Positions 35,966 through 45,728 of a stretch of 64,000 nt of DNA are shown one piece after another. The position numbers were made by a program, and so were the translations under genes. The notes beneath the pieces were generated by a model. It saw only the letters and a list, made by a program, of their open reading frames with translations, did no database searches and was not told where the DNA came from. The DNA is from Rothia kristinae NBRC 15354 (GTDB lineage: Bacteria > Actinomycetota > Actinomycetes > Actinomycetales > Micrococcaceae). Within the stretch, counting starts at the first letter, position 1; each line of letters opens with the position of its first letter. The stretch spans positions 42,129-106,128 of the forward strand of contig NZ_BCSM01000010.1 of the NCBI RefSeq assembly GCF_001570865.1, read 5' to 3'.

Positions 35966-37638
35966 GGGCCCTCCTCCCCTCCGGTCGGCTCCCCGTCGGC
36001 TCCCGTCAGACCGGATTCCGGCAGCGGGCCCAGCAGCATCCGGGCCTCCCCGGCCACGGTCACCGACCCGGTGATCAGCACGGCGGCGTCCAGCTCCTCG
36101 CGCACGGCGGCATCGGAGACGGCCGCGGTGATCGCCTCGTCCAGGCCGGCGAAGGCCTGCACGACGTCCTCGTCGAAGCCCTCCGCCACGGCCAGGCGCG
36201 CCAGCTCCTCCGGGTCGATGGCCCGCGGGGAGTGGGAGGCGCTGACGTACAGGCGGGCGTCGAAGCGCTCGGACTCGGCGTAGGACTCGCGCAGGATGCG
36301 CAGCATCTGCGCCGCATCCTTATCCGCCAGGATCCCCAGGACGATCTCCAGCTCCCGGGCGGGCACGGTCTCCTCGACGGCGCGCACCTGCGCACGCAGC
36401 CCGTGCGGGTTGTGCGCGGCGTCGATGATGACGGTCGGGGCGGTGCGCACCGTCTCCATGCGGCCCGGGGAGCGCACGGCCGCCAGGCCCGCCCGCACCA
36501 GCTCGACGTTCAGCTCGCGTTCTCCCCCGCCCAGGAAGGCCTCGACGGCGGCGATGGCCAGTGCGGCGTTGTCCGCCTGGTGCTCCCCCGCCAGGGGCAG
36601 CGCCAGGTCCTCGTAGACCCCGGCCAGCCCCTGCACCGCGAGCACCTGACCGCCGGTTCCCGGGACCCGGGAGCGCACCCCGAACTCCACGCCGCCGAAG
36701 CGGAACGGAACCCCGGCCTCCCGGGCCGCCTCCAGCAGGATCTCGGCCGCGGCCGGACGCTGGGCGGAGGAGACGAGGAAGCCGCCGGGCTTGATGATCC
36801 CGGCCTTCTCCCGGGCGATCTCCTCCACGGTGTCCCCGAGCATGCGGGTGTGGTCCAGGTCGATCCGGGTGAGCACGGAGACCGCGGCATCGGCGACGTT
36901 GGTGGCGTCCCAGCGACCGCCCAGACCCACCTCCAGGACCATGACGTCCACGGGGGCCTCGGCGAACACGGCGAAGGCCAGCACGGTCATCGCCTCGAAC
37001 TCGGTCAGCGCCACCTCCCCGCGCTCGGTGAGCCGCTGGTCGGCCAGGAGCAGGAAGGGCCGGATCTCGTCCCAGGTGCGCACGAAGGTCGCGTCGTCGA
37101 TCGGGGCGCCGTCCACGGCGATCCGTTCGGTGACGCGTTCCAGGTGCGGGGAGGTGTAGCGCCCGACCCGCAGATCGTGGGCCATCAGCAGGGCCTCGAC
37201 CATCCGGGCCGTCGAGGTCTTGCCGTTGGTGCCGGTCAGGTGGATCACCGGGGCCGCATGAGCGGGATCCCCCAGCAGGTCCATGGCCAGGCGCATCGCG
37301 TCCAGGCGCGGGGCCATCTGGGTCTCCGGGGCACGCCCGCGCAGCTCCGCGGCCACCGACTCCGCGGAGAACGCGTCCTCGCGCGGGTCCGGGGCCAGGT
37401 GCGGCAGATCCGCCTCGAGGTCCTCCCCGATGCCGTGGGGCACCGGGGAGGAGGAGCCGGTGCGCTCCATCTCGGTCAGCTCGCGGGCGATCGCCTCGTC
37501 CTCGTCCTCCAGCTCCTCCTCCCCGCCGAAGTGCGGATCCAGCGGATCCAGCTCCGGGGGGAAAGGCGCGGGCTGCGGCTCGGCGCCGTCGTGGTCCTCG
37601 CGGGGATCCTGCTCCTCGCGGAAGGGCTGCTCGCTCAT
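35953..37638 (-). CDS. folC: bifunctional dihydrofolate synthase/folylpolyglutamate synthase
   Basis: FolC adds glutamate to dihydropteroate and then to tetrahydrofolates. Canonical motifs are intact: LTGTNGKTSTARM P-loop, TSPHLERVTERI, EVGLGGRWDATNV, RIDLDHTRMLGDT, EKAGIIKPGG and IDAAHNPHG. At 561 residues it has about 105 acidic, Pro/Glu/Asp-rich residues before the domain (an internal start near the conserved part cannot be excluded). It starts eight bases after the ileS stop and runs into the DUF4233 gene by 13 bases. Confidence 0.94.
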   Translation of the reverse strand: MSEQPFREEQDPREDHDGAEPQPAPFPPELDPLDPHFGGEEELEDEDEAIARELTEMERTGSSSPVPHGIGEDLEADLPHLAPDPREDAFSAESVAAELRGRAPETQMAPRLDAMRLAMDLLGDPAHAAPVIHLTGTNGKTSTARMVEALLMAHDLRVGRYTSPHLERVTERIAVDGAPIDDATFVRTWDEIRPFLLLADQRLTERGEVALTEFEAMTVLAFAVFAEAPVDVMVLEVGLGGRWDATNVADAAVSVLTRIDLDHTRMLGDTVEEIAREKAGIIKPGGFLVSSAQRPAAAEILLEAAREAGVPFRFGGVEFGVRSRVPGTGGQVLAVQGLAGVYEDLALPLAGEHQADNAALAIAAVEAFLGGGERELNVELVRAGLAAVRSPGRMETVRTAPTVIIDAAHNPHGLRAQVRAVEETVPARELEIVLGILADKDAAQMLRILRESYAESERFDARLYVSASHSPRAIDPEELARLAVAEGFDEDVVQAFAGLDEAITAAVSDAAVREELDAAVLITGSVTVAGEARMLLGPLPESGLTGADGEPTGGEEGPWLG

Positions 37639-37646
37639 GCTCTGGC

Positions 37647-40600
37647 TCAGTCCTCGGTCGTCACGGTCACGTGCAGGCCCTCGCCCGGCTCCAGGACGAG
37701 GTCCTCGGTCAGGGTCTCGGCCGTCACCAGCTCGGCGTGGGCTTCCACGGCCGCGCGGGTCGCGGCGTCGGCGATCACCACGGTGCGGATCCGGTCCGAG
37801 ACCATGAGGTCCTCGTCCTTGCGGGCCTGCTGGATCGCGCGGATGACGTCCCGGGCGGTGCCCTCAGCCTGAAGCTCCGGGGTCAGGTGCGTGTCCAGGA
37901 CGAGGAAGCCGCCGTCGATCACCGCGACGGCCCGCTCGGCCCCGGCGGACTCGTCCACCACGGTCTCCAGCTCGAACTCACCGGGCTGCAGGCCCAGGGG
38001 CTCCTCGAGGGTCTCGGAGCCCACCACGACCCCGTCGCCATCGGTCCGCCAGTCCCCCGCCTTCGCAGCGCGGATGACCTGCTGCACGAGCCGACCCAGC
38101 CGGGGTCCGGCGGCCCGGGCGTTGACCTTCAGGCTGCGGGAGATGCCGTAGTCCTCGGCTGAGGTCTGCTCGGCGTCCAGCACGGTCACCGTCTTGATGT
38201 TCAGCTCTGAGGCGATGATGTCCGCGTAGGTCCCGGCCAGATCGGCCCCCCGCGGGGCGGCGACGGTGAGGGAGGCCAGGGGCTGGCGCACGCGCAGCCG
38301 GTGGGCCTTGCGCAGCGCCGAACCGGCCGAGCACACGGCCCGGGTGGTGTCCATGAGCTCGGACAGATCCGCCTCCTCGGCGAAGGCCCCGGCGTCCGGC
38401 CAGTCGGCCAGGTGCACCGAGCGGCGCCCGGTCAGCCCGCGCCACATCTCCTCCGCGGTCAGCGGCAGCAGGGGTGCCGCCACCCGGCACACCGTCTCCA
38501 GGCAGGTCCACAGCACGTCGAAGGCGACGATGTCCTCGTCGAAGAAGCGCTGGCGGGAACGGCGCACGTACCAGTTGGTCAGGGCGTCGGCGTAGTGACG
38601 CAGGTGCTCGCAGGCGCTCCACACGTCGTAGGCGTCCATCGCCGCGGTGACGTCCGTGATCAGCTGGCGGGTGCGGGCCAGGATGAACCGGTCCATCACG
38701 TGGTCCGAGGTGTAGCGGGGCCGGGCCTCGTAGCCCTCCCCGTCGAAGGCCGCGTTCGTGTACAAGGTGAAGAAGTGGTACACGTTCCACAGCGGCAGCA
38801 TCACCTGGCGCACGCCCTCGCGGATGCCGCACTCGGTGACGATGAGGTTGCCCCCGCGCAGGATGGGGCTGGACATCAGGAACCAGCGCATCGCATCGGA
38901 GCCGTCCCGGTCCAGGACCTCGGAGACGTCCGGGTAGTTGCGCAGGGACTTGGACATCTTCTGCCCGTCCGAGCCCAGCACGATGCCGTGGGAGACCACG
39001 TTCTTGTACGCGGGCCGGTCGAACAGGGCCGTGGCCAGGATGTGCAGGGTGTAGAACCAGCCGCGGGTCTGCCCGATGTACTCCACGATGAAGTCCGCCG
39101 GGTAGTGGTGCTCGAACCACTCCTTGTTCTCGAAGGGGTAGTGCACCTGGGCGTAGGGCATGGACCCGGAGTCGAACCACACGTCCAGCACGTCCGGGAC
39201 GCGGCGCATCGTGGACTTCCCCGTCGGGTCATCCGGGTTGGGCCGGGTCAGCTCGTCGATGAACGGCCGGTGCAGATCCGGCTCTCCGTCGTGGTTGAGC
39301 GGCAGGCGCCCGAAGGCTTCCTGAAGCTCCGCCAGCGAGCCGTAGACCTCGGTTCGCGGGTAGTTCGGGTCATCCGAGACCCACACGGGGATCGGCGAGC
39401 CCCAGTAGCGGTTGCGGGAGATGGACCAGTCCCGGGCGTTCTCCAGCCACTTGCCGAACTGGCCGTGCTTGACGTTGCCGGGGATCCAGTTGATCTGCTC
39501 GTTGAGCTCGACCATGCGGTCCTTGAACTCGGTCACCGACACGTACCAGGAGGTGATGGCCCGGTAGATCAGGGGGTTGCGGCAGCGCCAGCAGTGCGGA
39601 TACGAGTGCACATAGGACTTCTCCCGGATCAGCGCGCCCTTGGCCTTCAGCGCGTTGATGACGGTGCGGTTGGCCTCGAAGACCTGCACCCCGGCGATCC
39701 CGGTCAGGGTGTCGTCCCCGGAGGCGGTGGGCTCGGCGAACAGCGGCAGGAACTTCGCGCCCTCGTCCACGGAGAGCACCACGGGGATGTCATGGGCCTC
39801 GCAGACCTTCTGGTCGTCCTCACCGTAGGCGGGGGCCTGGTGGACCAGCCCGGTGCCGTCGGTGGTGGTCACGTAGTCCGCGACCAGCACCTGCCAGGCG
39901 TTGCCGGTGCCGTAGGTCTCGGCGTCGACGAAGTGATCCCACAGCGGCGCGTAGCGCACCCCGGCCAGCTGGGCGCCGTCGTAGGTCCGCACGACGCCGG
40001 CCCGGGCCGCGGCGGCCGGATCCTCGGCGTCGGCGTACCCGAGGTCCTTCGCGTACTCGGCCAGCAGGTCCTCGGCGACCACGTAGCGGGCCCCGGCCCG
40101 CTCACCGGCACCCTCCACCAGCACGTAGCGGATGTCCGGGCCGACGGCGATCGCCTCGTTGGTCGGCAGGGTCCAGGGCGTGGTGGTCCAGGCCAGCAGG
40201 TGGGCACCGGCCAGCTGGCGGGCGACGTCGGGCTCGGCGGCCAGGGAGGTGTCCTCGGTGACCTCGAAGGCCACGGTCACCGTGGGGTCCTGCCGGTCCT
40301 GGTAGACGTCGTCATCCATGCGCAGCTCGTGGTTGGACAGCGGGGTCTCGTCCTTCCAGCAGTACGGCAGCACGCGGAAGCCCTGGTAGGTCAGGCCCTT
40401 CTCGTGCAGCCGCTTGAAGGCCCAGATGACCGATTCCATGTACTCGACGTTGAGCGTCTTGTAGTCGTTCTCGAAGTCCACCCAGCGGGCCTGGCGGGTG
40501 ACGTACTTCTGCCACTCGTCGGTGTACTTGAGCACGGAGGAGCGGCAGGCGTCGTTGAAGCGGTCGATGCCCATCTGCTCGATCTGCTTCTTATCCGTCA

Positions 40601-40946
40601 TGCCCAGCTGCTTCATGGCCTCCAGCTCGGCCGGCAGCCCGTGGGTGTCCCACCCGAAGCGGCGATCCACCTTGTGCCCACGCATGGTCTGGTAGCGGGC
40701 CACGAGGTCCTTGACGTAGCCGGTGAGCAGGTGCCCGTAGTGGGGCAGACCGTTGGCGAAGGGCGGCCCGTCGTAGAACACGAACTCGTCGGTGGGTCCC
40801 TCCGGGTTCTCGCGCTGGTCGATGCTGGCCTGGAAGGTGCCGTCCTGCTCCCACTGGGAGAGCACGGCCTCCTCGATCGCGGGGAAGGAGGGGGAGGCGG
40901 GGACGGCGTCGCCTGCGGCGGAGGACTTGGGGTACTGGCTGCTCAC
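37647..40946 (-). CDS. ileS: isoleucyl-tRNA synthetase, IleS2-like
   Basis: A 1099-residue class I synthetase. The HIGH motif appears as [15 protein letters not shown] and the KMSKS motif as [14 protein letters not shown]; the CP1 editing domain lies between. The sequence around HYGH, the long tail and the absence of an obvious C-terminal zinc cluster fit the IleS2 (eukaryote-like) clade of actinobacteria, which is known for mupirocin tolerance; the clade is inferred. GTG start. Expression is probably controlled by an upstream T-box that reads uncharged tRNA-Ile. It is followed by folC after eight bases. Confidence 0.95.
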   Translation of the reverse strand: MSSQYPKSSAAGDAVPASPSFPAIEEAVLSQWEQDGTFQASIDQRENPEGPTDEFVFYDGPPFANGLPHYGHLLTGYVKDLVARYQTMRGHKVDRRFGWDTHGLPAELEAMKQLGMTDKKQIEQMGIDRFNDACRSSVLKYTDEWQKYVTRQARWVDFENDYKTLNVEYMESVIWAFKRLHEKGLTYQGFRVLPYCWKDETPLSNHELRMDDDVYQDRQDPTVTVAFEVTEDTSLAAEPDVARQLAGAHLLAWTTTPWTLPTNEAIAVGPDIRYVLVEGAGERAGARYVVAEDLLAEYAKDLGYADAEDPAAAARAGVVRTYDGAQLAGVRYAPLWDHFVDAETYGTGNAWQVLVADYVTTTDGTGLVHQAPAYGEDDQKVCEAHDIPVVLSVDEGAKFLPLFAEPTASGDDTLTGIAGVQVFEANRTVINALKAKGALIREKSYVHSYPHCWRCRNPLIYRAITSWYVSVTEFKDRMVELNEQINWIPGNVKHGQFGKWLENARDWSISRNRYWGSPIPVWVSDDPNYPRTEVYGSLAELQEAFGRLPLNHDGEPDLHRPFIDELTRPNPDDPTGKSTMRRVPDVLDVWFDSGSMPYAQVHYPFENKEWFEHHYPADFIVEYIGQTRGWFYTLHILATALFDRPAYKNVVSHGIVLGSDGQKMSKSLRNYPDVSEVLDRDGSDAMRWFLMSSPILRGGNLIVTECGIREGVRQVMLPLWNVYHFFTLYTNAAFDGEGYEARPRYTSDHVMDRFILARTRQLITDVTAAMDAYDVWSACEHLRHYADALTNWYVRRSRQRFFDEDIVAFDVLWTCLETVCRVAAPLLPLTAEEMWRGLTGRRSVHLADWPDAGAFAEEADLSELMDTTRAVCSAGSALRKAHRLRVRQPLASLTVAAPRGADLAGTYADIIASELNIKTVTVLDAEQTSAEDYGISRSLKVNARAAGPRLGRLVQQVIRAAKAGDWRTDGDGVVVGSETLEEPLGLQPGEFELETVVDESAGAERAVAVIDGGFLVLDTHLTPELQAEGTARDVIRAIQQARKDEDLMVSDRIRTVVIADAATRAAVEAHAELVTAETLTEDLVLEPGEGLHVTVTTED

Positions 40947-40949
40947 GAG

Positions 40950-41268
40950 GACATCCTGGGGCTGGTCGGGTCGCTTGCTCGTCAGGACGCCCGCCGCCGC
41001 GGGACCGCCGGGGTCCCGGACCGCGCACGCGGTACCACCTCACTTGCCGGGGGCCGAGGAGCCCGCGGCGGCGCACAGGGGCCGCCGCGGGAGGTTCTCG
41101 ACGGTCCTCGACCGCTTCATTCGTCGGCTGTGACGGGCCTGCCCGTCCGGGTCTAATGAGGCTGTATCTGTTCCGCCTTCCCCCGCGCCGCAGCGCATCG
41201 GTGGGGGTTGGCAGGTACCGCCCGTTCTTCCGGATTGCTCGCCGGTGATGGCCGGGTCATCGCACCGA
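40950..41268 (-). ncRNA. T-box riboswitch leader of ileS
   Basis: Minus-strand AGGTGGTACCGCG (41040-41028) is the T-box antiterminator/antisequestrator bulge sequence that pairs with the tRNA CCA end. Near the 5' end an ATC isoleucine codon (41249-41247) sits in GGCCATCACCGG, followed by GGAAGAA (41231-41225), the usual order in actinobacterial ileS leaders with a very short stem I. Such leaders act on translation by masking the ribosome site. The distance to the GTG (about 80 bases) fits this. Exact helices were not computed. Confidence 0.88.
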
Positions 41269-41272
41269 CCCC

Positions 41273-41302
41273 AGTGTAGGCCCGCCCGCTCCGGGGTGTC
41301 TA
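41273..41302 (-). promoter_or_regulatory. ileS promoter
   Basis: Minus-strand TAGACA (41302-41297) and TACACT (41278-41273) with an 18-base spacer, right before the T-box leader. Both hexamers are close to consensus. Confidence 0.65.
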
Positions 41303-41339
41303 ACGCCGGGGTCTCCCGCCGCGGCGTACCGTGGGGCCC

Positions 41340-41744
41340 ATGGCCGATTCCCCCCAGCCCCTGACCCCGTCCGCCCGGCGGCGCACCGCACGCTCCGCCC
41401 GCCTCCAGGCCGGGGCGCTGACCGGGATGGGCCTGCTGCACGTCATCCGCCCGGGTGCCTTCGACCCCCTGATTCCCCCGGCCCTTCCCGGCTCGGCCCG
41501 CGCCTGGACCTACGGCTCGGGGGCTGCGGAGCTCACCGTGGCCGCCCTGCTGGCCCGGCACCGCACGCGCCGGATCGGCGGGCGGGCGGCCGTCGGGCTC
41601 TACCTGGCAGTGTGGCCCGGCAACGTCCAGATGGCCTGGGATGCCCGGCACGACTCCCCCGCGCGCCGGATCATCACCCTGGCCCGCCTGCCGCTGCAGA
41701 TCCCGATGATCCGCGCCGGCCTGCGGGTCGCGCGCGAGGCCTGA
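41340..41744 (+). CDS. small DoxX-like membrane protein
   Basis: A 134-residue protein with a basic N-terminus and about three to four hydrophobic segments (ALTGMGLLHVIRPGAFDPLI, GSGAAELTVAALLA, AAVGLYLAVWPGNVQMAWD). The pattern H-x-x-x-P-x-x-F-D-x-x-I-P-P-x-L-P followed by a helix with GxxE fits DoxX-like family proteins that occur widely in actinobacteria; function unknown. The ATG 9 bases inside the longest frame is preferred. It is divergent from ileS and convergent with cysG. Confidence 0.7.
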   Translation: MADSPQPLTPSARRRTARSARLQAGALTGMGLLHVIRPGAFDPLIPPALPGSARAWTYGSGAAELTVAALLARHRTRRIGGRAAVGLYLAVWPGNVQMAWDARHDSPARRIITLARLPLQIPMIRAGLRVAREA

Positions 41745-41809
41745 GGCACCCGCCCCGCAGCCGCCCGGCTCGTCCCGACCCGCCCGGCCCCTTCCGGTGT
41801 GGGCCGCGT

Positions 41810-43027
41810 TCAGTCGGTCGAGGCGCCCATCGCGGCCACGTCCCCGACGACGATCACCGCGGGAGCGCGCACCCCGCGCCGCCGAGCCAGCTGCGCGATG
41901 GTCTCCAGGGTGCCCACCGTGGTGCGCTGCTCGGGGGTCCAGCCGCGTTCGACGATCGCGACCGGGGTGAGCGGGTCGTGGCCCAGCTCGATCAGGTGCC
42001 GGGAGGTGTCGGCCAGTCGGCGCACCCCCATGAGCAGGATGAGAGTATGCGCCCTGTCGTGCGGGACCACCGGGAGCTCGGTGTGCGCGGTGACCACGCT
42101 GAAGCCGTGGGAGAGGTTCCGATGGGTCACCGGGATTCCGGCGGCTGCCGGCACGGACACGGCCGAGGTGATCCCGGGCACGACCTCCACGGGCACCCCG
42201 TGGGCCGCGCAGTATTCCTCCTCCTCGCCGCCGCGGCCGAAGACGAACGGGTCCCCGCCCTTCAGGCGGACGACCCGCAGGCCCTTCCGGGCCTCCTCCA
42301 CGAGGGTCGCATTGATCCGGTCCTGGGTGACCTTGTGGTACCCGGCGCGCTTGCCGACGTCGATGATCCGGGCGTGCTCGGCCAGGCGCGGCAGCAGATC
42401 CACCGGACCGAGCCGATCCGCCACCACGACGTCGGCATCGGCCAGCAGGTGCCGCCCGCGCACGGTGAGCAGGCCGGGATCTCCGGGGCCGCCGCCGACC
42501 AGCGCCACGCCGCCGGGAGGCAGCCGCGACTCGTCCGGGGATTCCAGCACCTGCTCCCGACGGGCCCGGACCGGGGCTTCCCCCGTCTCCAGGCGCGCCT
42601 GGATCCAGGCGGCCACGGCCTTGGCTCGGGCGGGATCCGCGGCGGCGTTGACGCCCACGCTCACCCCGTGCGCCCGGGCGGCGGCCGCGGACCACGCGGT
42701 CGAGGCCTGGGGATCGCCGCCGATCACGGCGAAGATCCGACGGCTCTCGGCGGCCTCGGCCAGCTCCCGCTGGGCCCTCGGGCTGCTCGTGTGAGCGAAC
42801 AGGAGCCACACCCCGTCCAGATCCGCGGCCGCGGCCCGGCGCCGGTGCCACACCAGGTGGGGGTCCTGATCGGCCAGACGCGCCAGCTCCTCGGTGACCT
42901 CCGGGGCCACCAGCAGCACCCGGGCCCGCTCGATCAGCAGGGCCCGGACCCGCCGCTCGGCCACCGGGCCGCCGCCGGCGACGAGCACCGTCCGACCCGC
43001 CAGCCGCAGGCCGACGGGCAGGCTCAC
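41810..43027 (-). CDS. cysG: siroheme synthase: precorrin-2 dehydrogenase-like domain fused to uroporphyrinogen-III methyltransferase
   Basis: A 405-residue two-domain enzyme. Residues about 1-155 are a Rossmann domain (TVLVAGGGPVAERR) of the precorrin-2 dehydrogenase type; residues about 165-405 are the SAM uroporphyrinogen-III C-methyltransferase (VALVGGGPGDPGLLTVRG, VRLKGGDPFVFGRGGEE, VVPGITSAVSVPA). Together they turn uroporphyrinogen III into sirohydrochlorin. Iron insertion may be done by the chelatase-like protein at 44913. The GTG start overlaps the sulfite reductase stop as GTGA, so siroheme synthesis is coupled to its client enzyme. Confidence 0.93.
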   Translation of the reverse strand: MSLPVGLRLAGRTVLVAGGGPVAERRVRALLIERARVLLVAPEVTEELARLADQDPHLVWHRRRAAAADLDGVWLLFAHTSSPRAQRELAEAAESRRIFAVIGGDPQASTAWSAAAARAHGVSVGVNAAADPARAKAVAAWIQARLETGEAPVRARREQVLESPDESRLPPGGVALVGGGPGDPGLLTVRGRHLLADADVVVADRLGPVDLLPRLAEHARIIDVGKRAGYHKVTQDRINATLVEEARKGLRVVRLKGGDPFVFGRGGEEEEYCAAHGVPVEVVPGITSAVSVPAAAGIPVTHRNLSHGFSVVTAHTELPVVPHDRAHTLILLMGVRRLADTSRHLIELGHDPLTPVAIVERGWTPEQRTTVGTLETIAQLARRRGVRAPAVIVVGDVAAMGASTD

Positions 43028-44739
43028 GCCACCAGCTCCTCATTGGCGGTGCGCGCCCAGTCCGCGAAGCCCTGCTCGGGGTCCTGCCGGTGGCGCAGGT
43101 AGGAGCGCACCAGGCGCTCCACGTAGTCGGCGATGCCCGTGGCCGGGACCTTCAGCCCGCGCACGGTGCGCCCGGTGACCCCGCCGTCGTTGGCGTACCC
43201 GGACAACTCCCCACCCAGGTGCACCTGGAAGCCGGGCACCTGCTCCCCGACCTCATCCGTGATGATCTGGCCCTTCAGCCCGATGTCCGCGGTCTGGATG
43301 CGCGCGCAGGAGTTGGGGCAGCCGTTGATGTGCAGGGTCAGCTGCTCGGGCAGCCGATCGGCCACGTCGGCCAGGCGCTCATCCAGGTCCCGGATGACCC
43401 CCTCGGCGGTGTCCTTGGTGTCCACGATCGCCAGCTTGCAGAACTGGATGCCCGTGCAGGCCATCGTGGTGCGGCGGAACAGGGACGGCTCGGCCTCCAG
43501 GCCGATCTCCCGGGCTCCCGCGACGAAGGCCTCGACGTCGTCCTCCGGAACGTCCAGGACCACGATCTTCTGGTAGGGGGTCAGCCGCAGCCGGCCCGCG
43601 CCGTGGTCCTGCATGAGGTCGGCCAATCGGTTCAGCAGCCGCCCGCCGACGCGCCCGACCACCGGGGACAGCCCGACGTAGTATCGGCCGTCCTTCTGCC
43701 GGTGCACCCCCACGTGATCGCCCGTGCGGGTCGGGCGCTGCGGGGCGGGCCCGTCCGGCAGGCGCCAGCCGAGATACTCCTCCTCCAGGACCTCGCGGAA
43801 CCTCTCGGGACCCCAGTCGGCCATGAGGAACTTCAGCCGGGCCCGGTTGCGCAGGCGGCGGTAGCCGTAGTCCCGGAAGATGCTGGTGACCCCGAGCCAG
43901 ACCTCGGCCGCGTGCTCCGGGGCGACGAAGGCGCCCAGGCGCTGGGCGAGATGGGCGTTGGTGGACAGCCCGCCGCCGACCCACAGGTCATAGCCGGCCC
44001 CCAGCTCGGGGTGGACCACCCCGACCAGCGAGATGTCGTTGATCTCGTGCACCACGTCCTGGCTGGGGTGACCGGTCACGGCGGTCTTGAACTTGCGCGG
44101 CAGGTTGGACAGCTCGGGGTCCCCGATGAAGCGCTCCTTGATCTCCCGGATGGTCGGGGTGGGATCCAGGATCTCCTCGGCGGCCACTCCGGCCACGGGC
44201 GAGCCGAGGATCACGCGGGAGACGTCCCCGCAGGCCTCGGTCGTGGACAGGCCCACGGACTCCAGACGCCGCCAGATCTCCGGGACGTCCTCGATCTGCA
44301 CCCAGTGCAGCTGGATGTTCTGCCGATCCGTGACGTCCGCGGTGCCGCGGCCGAACTCCTCGGAGATCCCCGCGATCACGCGCAGCTGCTCCAGGGTCAG
44401 CGCACCGCCGTCGATGCGCACCCGCATCATGAAGTACCGGTCCTCCAGCTCGGAGGTCTCCAGCTTGGCGGTGCGCCCGCCGTCGATGCCGGGGCGGCGC
44501 TGGGTGTACAGCCCCCACCACCGGAACCGGCCGTGCAGGTCGTCATCGGCGATCGCGTCGAATCCCTCGCGGGCGTAGACGGACTCGATGCGCTCCCGCA
44601 CGTTGAGTCCGTCGTCCTCGAGCTTGAACTCCTCGTTGTGGTTCAGCGGGGCGCGTCCGTCGATCTTCCACTGGCCGTTCGGTTTGGCGGCGCGCTTGCG
44701 CTTCGGGGTGGGCTGCGCAGCCGGTGCGGTACCTGACAT
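43024..44739 (-). CDS. ferredoxin-dependent sulfite reductase (siroheme, [4Fe-4S])
   Basis: A 571-residue member of the sulfite/nitrite reductase family. Four cysteines for the cluster-siroheme bridge are in MACTGIQFCK and NGCPNSCARI. Tyr78 (GLYTQRRPG) and Cys170 (TTEACGD) correspond to the Tyr-Cys crosslink pair described in the M. tuberculosis sulfite reductase SirA (NirA), which supports sulfite over nitrite as substrate. It reduces sulfite to sulfide for cysteine synthesis. Other sulfate-assimilation genes (cysH, cysDN) are not in the window. It is followed by cysG with a four-base overlap. Confidence 0.9.
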   Translation of the reverse strand: MSGTAPAAQPTPKRKRAAKPNGQWKIDGRAPLNHNEEFKLEDDGLNVRERIESVYAREGFDAIADDDLHGRFRWWGLYTQRRPGIDGGRTAKLETSELEDRYFMMRVRIDGGALTLEQLRVIAGISEEFGRGTADVTDRQNIQLHWVQIEDVPEIWRRLESVGLSTTEACGDVSRVILGSPVAGVAAEEILDPTPTIREIKERFIGDPELSNLPRKFKTAVTGHPSQDVVHEINDISLVGVVHPELGAGYDLWVGGGLSTNAHLAQRLGAFVAPEHAAEVWLGVTSIFRDYGYRRLRNRARLKFLMADWGPERFREVLEEEYLGWRLPDGPAPQRPTRTGDHVGVHRQKDGRYYVGLSPVVGRVGGRLLNRLADLMQDHGAGRLRLTPYQKIVVLDVPEDDVEAFVAGAREIGLEAEPSLFRRTTMACTGIQFCKLAIVDTKDTAEGVIRDLDERLADVADRLPEQLTLHINGCPNSCARIQTADIGLKGQIITDEVGEQVPGFQVHLGGELSGYANDGGVTGRTVRGLKVPATGIADYVERLVRSYLRHRQDPEQGFADWARTANEELVA

Positions 44740-44912
44740 GGTTCGACCCTAGGGAACCCCCGCGGTGAGCGGAAAAATCGGCTCAACACGGAACAACGCG
44801 GGGACGCGCGGCGTCATCTGAGGTGATCCGAGCGAAACATGATGCCGCGCGAGCACCCCGGGGCGCGCGTCCGGCGAGGCGGGGGCCGCCCGGGGCGCCG
44901 TCGGTGCCGGGA

Positions 44913-45728
44913 TCAGGTGGATTGGGTCTCGACCTCGACCTCGCCGCCCCCGGCGGCGGCCGCGGCCCGGCGCAGGGCCAGCAGGGCGACGGCGCGCAGC
45001 CCCGCCTCGTCCTCGGCCTCCACCAGGGGTCCGGCCAGGCGCTGCGGACCGGCGGCGGCCAGCCGGTCCTGGAAGGTCCCCGGGGTGAGCAGATAGGAGG
45101 AGCAGGCCACCGCATCCGCCTCGCTGCCGGCGGCGCGCACGACCTCGGCGATGCTGGGCCGGCCGGCGCCGTAGCCCAGGTGCACCGGCAGGCCCAGGGC
45201 ATCGGCGAGCAGGTCCCGCTGCCGGGCGGCGGCCCGCCGGCCGGCGGTCACCGAGGAGCCGGCCGCCCCCATGACGACGGCGCCCGGCTCCACCTCGGGG
45301 CTCCACCCGGCCTCTCGCAGCCGCCGCACCTGCAGGGCCGCCAAAACCGGGTCCGGGCCCAGGGCCCGGGCCACGACCATGCCGTGTCCGCGGCGCAGTC
45401 CGGGATGCCGCCGGGCAGCGTTCTGCAGATCCACCCGCGTGTGGTAGCCGGTGGACAGCAGCAGCGGCTGGATGACCCCCGGGCGATCAGGGGGCAGGGC
45501 GCCGACCACCGCGTCGGCGGAGGGCTCCTGCACGTCCACCGAGGCGGCGTGCACCGGTCCGGGGGCGAGGGAGCGGATCGCATCCACCAGGGCGGCCATG
45601 GTCCGCTGGCCCAGCGCGCTGCGGGTGCCATGCCCGCACACCACCAGGTGCACCCCGGACAGGGCCCGCCGCTCGTCCGGGTCCAGCGGGTCCTGGGTGT
45701 CCGGCCGGGCCGGCCGGTGCCCGCTCAC
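44913..45728 (-). CDS. sirohydrochlorin chelatase-like (CbiX/SirB family) protein
   Basis: A 271-residue protein with two chelatase-like halves. Metal-binding His residues are seen in LVVCGHGTRSALG and LLLSTGYHTRVDL; the second half has SSYLLTPGTFQDRL. CbiX-type enzymes insert Co2+ or Fe2+ into sirohydrochlorin. Placed beside sulfite reductase and cysG, iron insertion into siroheme is the likely role. GTG start overlaps the SDR stop as GTGA. A 173-base gap without obvious hairpin separates it from sulfite reductase. Confidence 0.85.
   Translation of the reverse strand: MSGHRPARPDTQDPLDPDERRALSGVHLVVCGHGTRSALGQRTMAALVDAIRSLAPGPVHAASVDVQEPSADAVVGALPPDRPGVIQPLLLSTGYHTRVDLQNAARRHPGLRRGHGMVVARALGPDPVLAALQVRRLREAGWSPEVEPGAVVMGAAGSSVTAGRRAAARQRDLLADALGLPVHLGYGAGRPSIAEVVRAAGSEADAVACSSYLLTPGTFQDRLAAAGPQRLAGPLVEAEDEAGLRAVALLALRRAAAAAGGGEVEVETQST

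Noticed and set aside
41040..41120. 26-codon leader peptide (MKRSRTVENLPRRPL...) ahead of ileS
   Set aside because: It has no Ile codon run and lies inside the T-box RNA, which explains the region better.
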